Source: Serilophus lunatus
Taxonomy: Eukaryota; Chordata; Aves; Passeriformes; Eurylaimidae
DNA length: 64,000 bases
NCBI GenBank assembly: GCA_013399895.1
Contig: VXBA01000881.1
Span: forward strand, 5,849,897 to 5,913,896
Direction: 5' to 3'
A program made the position numbers and the translations under genes. The notes under the pieces are model-generated. The model was not told the DNA's origin and searched no databases. It saw nothing but the letters and a program-made list of their open reading frames with translations. Positions 11,162-23,100 of this stretch are shown here, piece by piece (the stretch's first letter is position 1; each line of letters begins with the position of its first letter).

Positions 11162-14100
11162 GTAAGTGCTGGGGGTGTGAGAGGGGCTGTGGGCCGCTCA
11201 GGGCTCAGCCCTGGCCAGCAGTGTGTGGAGGGTGTGGAGTGGTGAGTGTGTGTCCAGCAGCCAGGGCTCTACAGATCTTGTCCTTTTTCATCCCAGAGAG
11301 TTCTGGGACAGCCCAGCCTTTGCAGAAGGTGTTTCTTTTTGGTCAAGAAACCATTTCTATAATTTCCTGACACTCTCCAGAGGGGTGCTCAGTTCTGGGT
11401 GCCTCCTGGCAAACTGAGGTGCAGCACCCAGAGCTGGTGGTTGCACTGACAGCTCCTGGGTGATGGAAGGGGCTGCTCTGGGGTCTTGCAGAGTAATCCC
11501 ATGAGCCTGGAGGGGCTACATGACTCTTCCCTTGTTTGGAATGTACTCTCAGGCATGTGATGGGACTCTTGGGGATGGTTCTGTGAAGGGACAGGAGTTG
11601 GACTTGATAGTCCCTTCCAGCTGAGCTTATTCTGTGATTCTGTGACATGAGAGCCAGGCAGGTCCTCCATGCCCTGCCATCCCTCCCTTTCCTGGCTCAC
11701 CCCCACAAACAACACTCCTGCATCATTCCCCTGCCTGCAGTAATTCCTCCAAAGTGCTGTGCATGCTCCTGTCCTCTATTACTCCAGTGGGACGGTTCCC
11801 TGAACAGCTGAGTGTGTGCCAGGAAACCCTCTGGCACAAACGGGTCACAGGGATTAATGACAGCCTGGAACTGTGCAGAGGAGAGTTGTTCTAGGTTTTC
11901 CTTCTTTCCAGGAGCCCATTCCTGGAGCATCAGCAGGGTCTCGGGTCCACAGGGGAGGGCAGAGCCCTGTCTGAATCCCTGCAATCCCTGCATCCTTGCT
12001 TCCCTGCAATCCCTGCATCCCTGCAATCTCTGCATCTCTGCAATCCCTGCAATCCCTGCAATCCCTGCATCCCTGCAATCCCTGCATCCCTGCAATCCCT
12101 GCAATCCCTGCAATCCCTGCAATCCCTGCATCCCTGCAATCCCTGCATCCCTGCAATCCCTGCATCCCTGCATCCCACCGCAGCACGCGGCTGGGCCGTG
12201 GGGCTGGGCCCTGTTTGCTGTGCCAGGTGCGCTCCCAGTTCAAATCCCGGGGGCCAATGGGAGCCGTGCCGTCCCAACGGCTGGACGCGGGTCCCCTGCG
12301 AACCCGCCACCTGCTGGAGCCACCGCTCGCGTCCCGGGCTGGCCACGGAGGGCTCCGATTCCTGCCTCCCTGCAGGGGTGCCGATGGAGCCCGAAAGTGT
12401 CCGCAGGGTCTCGCTCTGCTCCCGCCGGGCTCATCCCCGGGGAGCTTCCTTCTACCTCAGCACGTTCGGTGAGTGTGGAGCCCAAGGATTTGGGAGCGGG
12501 GGGCACCGTGGGTGTGCCCGTGGCAGGTGAGTGGCGCAGGGGGCTGGGACAGGTCTGGCCAAAGGGAAGGGGCTGGGGGTGCTGCTCCCCAAGCTGTTGT
12601 TAGCAGTGAGTGTTAATTAACCCGCCTGGCAACACAGGGAGTGTGCCCTGAACCACTGTGGCATCAGGTGCCCAATTCCAGCTCGTTGTGCCCCCTGGAT
12701 GGGCACAGGCTGGGGGGGACTGTGACCCCCGTGAGGACAGAGCCCTGTTTTCCTTCTTTGCTCCTCGGGCGTCTATCCAAAGCTCTGTCAGGTTTGCAGA
12801 AGCTTGAAGAAGCCCCTTGGCAGTGGTGGCTCAGCTCTGAGGGCTGGAGCTGGCCCGGGGATGGTTTGGTTGGGAGCCCTGTACACTGACCCTCGGAGCA
12901 GGGGAATTTGGCAGCAGATGTCTTGGCTGTCTGTGGTGTGGGATGGCTGGGCAGCAGCTGTGTCACTCAGAGGGCAGTGGGTGCCCTTTCTGGGTGCTGC
13001 TTTTTGAACAGCAGTTTTCTTTTCTTTCAAAGCTTCTGTTTGTCCTAGTGAGCAGAGCAGGCGGTCCTGCAGTGACCCCCTTCCCAGGGATGCTCCTTCC
13101 TCCTTTTGACTTGTGTCAAGCTGCTGAGGACAACCTGGAAGCTAAAATCCTCTTGTCTTTGTCTATGAGACTTAGACCAAATAATGTGTGTTCTGTAACC
13201 AAGTCTGGACCAAGAATCATCTCTGCAGCTCCATGGGCTGGCAAGATGTGGAGTGTGTGCTCTGGGCAGGAGAGAGTGGCAGGACAGGGCCAGCACTACC
13301 CTCCCCATGCGGGTGATCAGGAGAAGGTCTTCCCAAAGGGCTGGTACCAAGGCCCAGGGCTGTAGATGGTGATTTGGGGGTGCTCTGCCATGTGCCTGTG
13401 GGGACCTGACACTCGTGTCCTCTTGTAGGACCCCCCCCTGCTCTGTGCACTGATGGCTCTTGGCTGTCCTCTTGTCTTGTCTTGTGCTCTTTTCCTCCAG
13501 TAAAGCAGAAAAACATTTGTGGAGCAGAAACCCAAATTTTGTCCATTTGTCAGAGACCATCAGTAAGAAACAGGTTTTCCTGCCTGCTATGTCTGCTCCC
13601 AAAGAATATTCACGTCCCCTCCCTTAACCTGGCACACTTCTCTCATGGGTGGGAACCTGTTTGATTACCATCTTGTGCTTGTTCATACCCATTTTTTCCC
13701 CTGTTCTCCTTGTGCCAGCTTTGTTCCTGAGCTTGAATTACCTCTCCTGGCCCTGTGGGGTCCAGATGTACAGGGCCTGGGTGGTCTCTGTGCTGGGTGC
13801 TCACTCTGAGAGCTTGGCTGGGCCCTGCTCTCTGTGATGGGATGTTCACCCAGGAGCTGTGTGTGGCTTCTCTCTGCCCTTTCTCTGCACCTATTTTAAT
13901 TTATATTAACCTTTATTGAACACAGTGGAACAGGACAAGCTGTGTCAGGGCCTCTCTGCTGAAGCTGTTTCCCTTAGTTCATGTTTGAGACGTATAGAAG
14001 GAGATAAATCCTGGAGAAAAGGGGTTTTTTTGGATTGAGATGGTAATACAGCCCCAGAACTTACCCTGACAGGGTTGTGTTCCTGCCCACCCAGCTCTGG

Positions 14101-17100
14101 AGAGAGAGGTTATTGCTCTGCATATCTGAGAAAATGCAACAGGTCTGTCCAAGCACAGACCTTAGCACAAGAAATCCCTTCCACCAGCTCTGGGTGGATT
14201 GTTTTTTCCAACAGCAGATTCCCCCTCTGATCCCAGCCCTATACAAGTTGTTATAAAGCAGGGAGTGCTTCCCTGGCCTGAGCAGGCTGGGACACTTTGG
14301 AGAGTGTGGTTTGTCCCTTCATCTTCTTTGGAGATACTTGGGAGCAAATGCATTGAGAGGCAAATGTCCTCTGTTCCTCATGGATGGGAGAGGACCTTTC
14401 CCATAATCTTTCTGATAGGGCTGATTTTGCCTGAAAAAGGCAAAACTGCCCCTTCCCTCCCTGCTCTCCTCTCTGGTGCTGGTTCAGCCTGTGACACAGC
14501 CCTGGGCACTGTCCCCATGGCAGAAGCAGCAGTGACACACACAGTGTGACCTCGTCCCTCCTTGTGCAAAGCCTTGTCCCATGAGCTCCCCCACCATCCC
14601 ACCAGGGCTGGGTTTAGAGCTTCCCCTCCCCGAATTCCCCAGCACAAAAGCTTCACTTCTTATCCCAAAGCTCCTTCCTCGTCACACTTGGCTACACAGG
14701 GGCAGTTTGCACATAAATGTGCAAATAGTGGAGCTGGGAGAGGGTTCCCAGAGCCCCAGAGATCTGGAGATAGCACAGGGGTTACAGCCTCCTGCCCAAA
14801 GGCTGTGGGGGCAGGATGAACCTGGGGCACAGTTTTCTCACTGTTGTAACCCAATATTAGAGCTCTCCTGACTTACCCCACTCTACTTTCCCACCCTGCA
14901 CACGTATAAATGTGCAGACACACATTTCCACGTGGACAGGCACACACAGACACACATGAGCTGCTGAGAGATTTGAATTATTTATTTTTTTTAGTGAAAA
15001 AATGGGTTTTCTGAATTGTTTCAGGTTAAACAATCCCATCCCCCCTCAGAAAGCCTGAACCCTTGGGTGCTTCTTTTGCAAAATGAAATGTTGGGTTTTA
15101 ACTTCAAAGATGTTCAGATGTCTGTAAATTGTGTTTACGCATTTGTTGGTTGTATTGTGCAAACTGGAAAAGAAGTGAAAATGGGACAGTTTGCTTTGGA
15201 CAAAATGAAGCTTTGGGCTATTTTGGGATATTTTGCTTGGGACTAAAAAAAGCATTGTGCTACTGATGGTTTCAGTCTTTGGATTCTCCAGGGGCATTGG
15301 GAAATGTTTAGTTTTGGGATGGCCAGAACAATCACATTATTATAGACCCTGCACTGCTCTTAAAGTCTGCATTCCCTCTCCAGCCTGGCAGGCCCAGCTC
15401 CCAGGGAACTTTTTGGGAAGACATTCAGAGGGATCAGTGATCCAAAGGGACCCCAGGACCCTGCTCGATGCTGTCAGCTGAGATTTTGTGCCAATCTGAG
15501 CTTTTTGAATGTGTTTTTGAGCAGAGCTGGCAGTGCCTGGGAGAGCAGGTTATGGGTGTGAGCAGGCTGGCAGGGCAGTGGTGCCACCCTGGGACCTGTG
15601 CCCTGGCTCAGCAGGGGTTCACACCTTGGCTCTCCTGGCAGTGACACAAGGTCTGGGACCTGTTGGGTTTTCAATGCTGAGAATCTGGCAGACAATCCCA
15701 GGCAGTGCTGAAAATCACAAATTGCAGGTCCAGGTAAGAGGTGGCAGCTCAGAGATCTGACATTTCCAAAGGCAGCAGGAACTGTAGGTTGGATTTGGAG
15801 CTGTGTAAGAGCTGGATTTCATTCTCAGCTCCCCATCAGAGCAGTCTGTGGGCAATATGTTCTTCTGTGCTTGGGGGCACTGTGTTTGCAGGTGTGACTT
15901 TTGTCTATGACCAGCTAAATGTGTGTTTTGGGTGCTCCTTCCTTCATTATTTCATTAGAAATAATCCTTCCATCTTGCCCTGCCATCCTGCAGAGGGCTT
16001 TTTGGGTGCAGAGGCCTGCCTGGCCTTTCAGGTTTCTGCTGACCCTGTCCCAAGTGGACAAGCTCCTGAGCAGAGCTTGGGTCTGCCTGCAGTGTCCACA
16101 CCAAGAGCAGTTCCCTGGCAGGATGCTCAGGCTGAGCTGAGTTACTCTGATCTGCTCCCTGTGGAATGTTGGTCTGACACTTCCCCGACTCCATCCCTCC
16201 CACCTCCTCTCTCTTCTCTGAGTCTTCCCTTCCTCTCTCTCACCTTGGGTGGGTTTAAAGGCACTGATGGGAGAACTCTTGGCTGTTGGGCTGCTGTCTC
16301 ATCCAGGTGAGCTCTGCCCAGTGCTGTGGTGAGCTCTGGCTGCTGTGCCAGTCCAGTCCATGTGGGCAGAAGGCTCCTCCTGGAGAGCAGCCTGTGGGGT
16401 GGGTTGAGACCTGGATCCATCCTTAGTAGGTCAGGTCAATCTCCTTCTCCAAGAAGGATTCTGATACTCACTCCAGACTCCAGAGTACTGTGAGGGGAAA
16501 TTGTCTGCTGTGTTATTCTCTTCCCTGTTGAGGGGCAGAAGTGGATTCCCAGTGCTCTTACTTGGATCTGCCCCTTTGGCCTCTCTCACTGTTGGATCCA
16601 TCCCGCCTTTGGTCTCTGGCCACGCTCCTCACTCTGCTCACAATGACAGTGGGCCACAGGCTTGGCAGGCCTGGCAGTGGGGATCCAGACATTCCAGGCA
16701 GGCATGTGGATTCCTGGCTTGGTGGATACTGTGGGTAAGCCAGTGCATCAGGGTCAAGGTGGATGTCCATCCAGACCTGCTCCAAAGTCATGTTTATTCA
16801 TGTGGCTCCTCAAGGCTGTCCCCTACAACCACCTCCTCAATCTAAAGCTTTCAGTGCTGTTGTGGAGGAACCAGGTGCTTCCAGGGGGTGCTGCATCCCT
16901 GGGAATCAGGGTCTGCTCAGTCCCATCCCTCCTGGACTCTGTGGAGAGGGGTTGGAGAGCATTGCCCTTCCCTGGGGATTGGATGCTCTGGGCCTCGTTG
17001 GCCACCTGACAATTATTCAGTCTAAAATACATGACTGAAACCATTCTTGTTTAATCCTAGATTAGAGCAAGTATTGATCCCTGGTTTTAGGAGATTACCT

Positions 17101-20100
17101 GTCTGCTCAGCAGCCCATTCTGTCTGGGATGCCCAGGACATCAGGAGGCTGCAATGTGGAAGCTCTTGCTGTGCTGTGATTCCCAGGGGCTGGGCTTATA
17201 CTGCCAGTGATCCTTCTCACTGCATCTTCTCCGCTCCATAGTGCCAGGGATAATGAGCTGTTTCAGGATCTGACAGTCAGCAAATGGGCCTTCAAGGTTT
17301 TCCACTCCCCCAAGCCACCCTGGAGGTAGGAAACATGGAGTAGAGCACGTGGAGAAGGGATGTGCATGGGAGGTCCCACAGCAGCAGATGGTTGAATCCC
17401 AGTTAGTGCCATGGCCCAGGCTGACCCTGTGCCAGCATGCTTCTGTCTCCAAAGGCACCAGTTCACAGAATCACGGATAGCTGGGGTTGGAAGGGATCTC
17501 TGGAGATCATCCAGTCCAACCCCCCTGCCAAGGGAGGTCACCTGGAGCAGGTGACACAGGAACATGTCCAGGTGACTTTGGAATGTCTCCAGAAAGGGAA
17601 ACTCTGCACCCTCCTTTGGCAGCTGTTGCAGTGCTCTGCCACCTCCATGGAAATAAGTTATTCCTCATATTGAGGTGAAACTTCTTGTGTTTTAGTTTAT
17701 GGCCATTGCTCCTTGTCCTGTCACTGGGCACCACTGAGCAGAGTCTGACACCCACCTGGAGATGTTTGTATGGATTGATGAGATCCCTCTCAGTCTCCTC
17801 CAGACTAACCAGGCCCAGCTCCCCCAGCCCCTCATCAGAGAGATGCTCCAGACCCCTCATCATCTTTGTGGCCCCCTTGGCCTTTGTCCAGGCCATCTTC
17901 AGCTTGGCCCACTGTCACCTTCTGGGGGCTGTGCCCACTGCCCTGGGGAACTGTTCCAGTGTCCAACCACCTTCTGGGGGAAGAACCTTTTCCTGAGATC
18001 CAACCTGACCCTCCACAAGATGGGATATTTCCTCCCACCTCCTTCCTCTCGGCTCCCCAGCCTGGGATGGGGAAGCAGGATGTGTTTGTCCCTGTGTGAG
18101 CCTTGGAGCCTCAGGATGAGCCAGTTCTGCCTCCTTCACCCTCTTCTCCTTCCCCCAGGCCAGCTGAAGTTGTCCATCGAGGTGCGGGGCCGGACGCTGG
18201 TGCTGCACGGTGAGTATTCCTGGGAGCATCCAAAGTGACCCCAGGGCCACAGTGGGCTGGAGATGGGGGCACCACCTCCATGCCCTTTCTTCAAGCCTGG
18301 CAGAGCTTCATGGCAGCAGCTGGGGACAGCTCTGTGGTGAAGTGGCACAACTGGGAGCTCTTGGATTTAGAGACCAAACTGAAATTTCTGGAGACCTTCA
18401 TTTCAGGGTGGGCACTGTGCTCTGCATCCATGTGCATAAATTATTTCTGTAATTTCATCAAGAGAGAAAAAAGGCAAATATAATGTGGAAAAGAAAATCT
18501 GAGATGCTTTGTCTCTGCTGAAACCTCTTTTATTTTGGCTGAAGCCATTTGCCACATTTGCCAGGATTTCCAGATCATTCTGTTACCTCCAAATGCTGCA
18601 ATTTTTAACACCAGGAATATTTCTTCAACAAAAATATTTCACCTGGATCAGGCTGGGTTTGGTGTCCCTCAAGCCATGGCAGGTACCACTGGGAATCCTG
18701 GCTTGGGTACCTGGGACACTGGATCTATCACAGCCCCAGGGCCCTGTCACTGCAACTTTGATGGTGATCATTAGAGAGGCCAATTGGAGTGCCAGAATAA
18801 GCTTTTTCTTTGGGAAAAACCTGTCTGGAACCCTTGGGAAGCCCCTTAGGTTTCCTCCCACAGTGAACGATATGTGTGTTCCCTCCTGGCACTGAGCTCT
18901 TTCTACTGGGAGCTTGTCATGGGCTTCAAGATAAGGAAATTGTTAAAGAATCAAGGAAAAAGACAAGAGTTGGAAATGGTCAGAGTAAAAATTCCCTCCC
19001 TGTGAACAGAGCTGGCTCATTGCTGTCCTAGATTTGGGCTTTGTGAAAGGGGAAATCAGGACCTGGGGGTTCCCAGTGCCCTGGGGCTGGCCATGCTGTG
19101 GGTAGGAGGGGAAGGCAGCCCCATCCTAGGGATCTTTGGGGTAGGGAAGGAGGAGATGGAAAAGGAAATCTGGCCCAGGTTTTACTCCAAATCCCTCCAC
19201 CTGGAGCAGCCTCACCATGAGCTAGGTGAGAGTCACTGTCTTGTTCTGATACCGACTCCAAAAGAGGGTCTGGGAAGAGGGAAATGGTCCAGCAAAGGGG
19301 CAAAGGAGGCTTGAGATGTGGATATTCAGGTTACTCTGTGTGGGCAGGAGGAGGAGGCTGGGTGATGTGAGGTGACCCATTTTACTTTTTAATTCTCCAC
19401 CTCAACATCTTTAACCTCAAAGCTGAAGGAGGAACCCCTTGGTACAGCCTGTGCTGGAAGAATCTTGCAAACTACTTCAGGAAACACCAGAGGGTCTTGC
19501 AGATCCCCTTTCCCCTTGTGCACTGGGGCTTCTATCAGGCTGCCTGTGTTTATTAGGAGCACAATCTGTGGCAAAGGCAAAGTCACTGCTGCCTTACTGG
19601 GCTCATTAGGAGGGAGCTTGGCCTCGTTCTGGCAGCCCATCCTGTGCTATCCAGACCCTGCTGCACGTTCCTGCCCTCAGGCAGCTGCTGGGCACTGTGG
19701 GGTCCCTGTGCAGCATCAGGATGTGGCCTTTGATATTTAACTTGATGATACATTTGGCCCTGGGGTGGGGAGCTCAGAGCTGGGGGAACTCAGGCAAAGG
19801 GAATGCAATTTGCCATCCGGATGCTGAGCTGTGTCTGGCGCCGCCCTCGCCCTCAGATGTGCTGTATTTATAGCACGGGTGTGTTACAGCAAAAACGCAG
19901 CAAACCCCTTCCCCTGTTCCAGGTGCCTGGGGAGGGCAGGGAGCTGGGGAGGTGTGTGAAGGTGTGTTGGGTGGGAGGAAGGTTTGGCCCCACAAGGAGG
20001 GAGCACCCAGAGGAGCAGAGAGCTGTGGAGTGAGGAGATGCCTTCCCTGCTGCTTTGGGATGTGACCGTTTTGTTTCCTTTCCAGTCATGGAAGCAAAAG

Positions 20101-23100
20101 GTCTGATGGGAACAGAGTGCCGAGTGTGTGACTCCTACGTGAAGGTGGGTTCTCCTGGGGCTTTGCTCAGGGAACTTTGTGCTTTCTTGGGATTTTGTGT
20201 TTGGCTCCTCCAAGCATGTTCTGGGCTTGTTTGTGCCTTCCCTTTCCTCCTCTGTCCTGCCCTGGATGAGCATCCCCAGTGTGCAAGGGCCTGGCTGGCC
20301 TTTTCCCTGTACTGGATCGCTCATGGATTTTGTTGGCACAGTGAACAGTGGAGGACAGGACCCTGCTAAGGGCTGTGTCAACCAATCACTGGGAGAACAA
20401 CCCTCTGACTGCCCAAGGACTGGTGGGGAGAAGTGTCTGCCAGCACAGTGTGGCTCCAGGCTCTCCTGGGGTTCACCTTGGCAGAATGCTCCCACCATGG
20501 TGTGCTCAGTGCAGGCAACATCAACCCTACTGGGAGTCAGAGACCAGCCAGCATCACTTGGGCACACCAGTCCTTGATTTTTCTGCTCTTTTTCTCTCCC
20601 TCCCCTGCCCTGAGCAGTTGTGTAAGGCAGTTATTTGACAGGCATAAGGGTGTAGTGATCCAAACCACCCCTTAGCACTGGATCAGCTGGATCTCGGAAG
20701 CTTAGCCATCCATGAAAGTGGCTGTGCCATGGCAGGGGCAGAGCTGGCAGCTGGGTGCCAGAGCTTGCTCTGGGAGTATTAACACACTGCTATTTTCCTC
20801 CTAAAGATGTCCATCGTGCCAGATACTGACTGGAAATGCAGGCAGAAGACGAAGACTGTGCCAGACAGCAAAAATCCTGTCTTCCATGAGCACTTTGTTT
20901 TGTGAGTATGACAGGGCAGAGGGAGCTCTGGTCCATCCCTCAGTTCCACTGAGCTGTGGGGACCCACGTGGCTGCTCTCCCAGGGCTCCCTCTTGATGCC
21001 AAGACCCCGTGTTTGCTTTTGCATTGTGATTTTTAATAAACACTCACCACGCATGAGCAGGTCTGCTGCTGAGATGAGGAGTGACAGACATTATTCTGCT
21101 GGTTTTTGGAGCTGAAATGCCTTGAACTTTTGGGCAGAGCTCTGTGGACACTCACAGAGCTGGCAGCACACAGCACAGTCAGACTTTCTTGCTGGGCAGG
21201 AGTTGGGCAAAAGCTCCATTTCCTAAACCTTGCACCTGCAATAGTAGGGGCACTGGTATGAATGAGGAAGGTAAAAGGTTTTCCTACAACTCCAGCATGT
21301 CTCTGCATGGGAAAGGAGCTGCATGACTTAGTGTTTTGGTAGAGCTGGTCATTGCTGTGCCAGACCTCTGACCCATGTCGTGTTTAATTTGGCACAGGCT
21401 GATTGTTTCAGAGCATGAACTATGGCTTGTTCCTTCCATTTACCCATTGATGTTGGATGTGTGTCTTTCTGAAGGGTCTTTTCCCTCTTAAACCTCTTGA
21501 GTGGTGTCCCCAGCAGCTGCCCAGGAGGGGTCACATCCCTTTGCAATTATCTGCCAGGAATGAGTGAATTAGTGCAGCAGTGGCTGGCTGGGGAGGTTGC
21601 TGTCTGGGGTGGTGCTGTAGTGCTCTGTGCAGAGACTGCAGGAGAAGACCTGGCTCTGAGGGGTCTCCAGGTGTAGGGGCAGCCCTTGCTGGGTGCTCCT
21701 GGGGAAGGTCAGTGCTCATGGACTGTCCCCTCTGCTTGTTACAGCCCAGTGCAAGAGGAGGATGAGCAGAAGCGTCTCCTGGTCACAGTCTGGAACAGAG
21801 AGAGAAATTCCAGGTAAGGGGCTGCTAGCTGCCCTATGATCTCTTTCAAAAGGGGCTGCTGTGGCAGAGAAGCTGCCATCTGCTCTGGCCACTCCATGTG
21901 AGCTTCTACAGCTCCATGGGCCTTGAGCCTGACCCCAGGGCTGCCCTGCACAAAGGCTGTGGCCAAGGGACACCCTGGGCAGATGCTGGTGAGCACCTCA
22001 CTGTGGGCAGGCTGTCAGAGAGGAAATCCTGCCCTTGCTGCTCTCTTTTGCCATTGCTGCCATCATTTAAACAAGCATTTAAAACACCTGCAGCCACTCC
22101 TGCCTTCACTGCTGGCCAAAGCCAAGGGAAGCTGGAGCCTGGCTCTGGTCTGGGAAAACTTGCCTCCCTCTGGGACAATGCATTGAGGAGGAAAGCCCAG
22201 CTCCAAGGGGTCTGGCTGTGCTGTTTGCTTAGGCAAGGGCCATCTGCCTCCTTGGCCAAGCTCCTGCCAGCTTCATGCAGAGTAGAGGTGACCAGGGTGC
22301 TTTGGCCCAGCTCCTTCCCCCACTGCAGCTGATCCATTTGGTTACAACAGGCTTGCTCAAAGCATGGAGCATATCCTGGGCACTGCCTGGCTGCTGGCAT
22401 GGGCAGGGGTGTTTGTGGGCCCCCTGAAAAGGGGTGCAGGGGGGGATCTGGTGCTTTAACAAGTGTGTGCTGATGTGTGTGGCTCCCCTGTAGGCAGAGT
22501 GAACTGCTCGGCTGCATGAGCTTTGGTGTGAAGTCCCTCCTGACCCTGGATAAGGTACCTCTGTGCTGGAGTGCAGTGTGTGGGGCTGGGGCCTCTGGGG
22601 TTGGTGGGTGGATGTAGTGCACCCCTGGGGCAGGAATAGGCTTCTCCCACAATGAGAGAAGGTGCTCAGGGAGTTCCCTGGTCCCATTCTCAGCATGGAT
22701 GGCCATTGTGAGACCAGTGTTGGTGTAATTGCTGGAGGCAGGGATGGGAAGGCTGTTAGAAGATGGATCCTGGGACAGGGGACTGTCCCTCCTTTCTGCA
22801 GGGATACAGAGAGTAGCAGTGACTGAGGGTGCAGAGAGGTGGCCCCCAGGTTCCAGCAGGGCTGTCTAGGGGACAGGAGATGGGGCCAGACTTGCTCAGC
22901 CTGATCTGGGTCACATCTGACATATGGTTCTTTCCCCAAAGGGTGGTTGGGCACTGCCCAGGCTCCCCAGTACAGTGGGCACAGCCCCAAGGCTGCCAGA
23001 GCTGCAGGAGGGTTGGGATGATCCTGTGGGGCACAGGGGGGACTCTTGGGGATGGGCCTGAGCAGGGCCAGGAGTTGGACTGGATGATCCTTGGGGTCCC

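Noticed and set aside
11697..12346. Open frames rich in GLQGCRD or CNPCIPAIPA
   Set aside because: They are translations of the 8/9-bp minisatellite.
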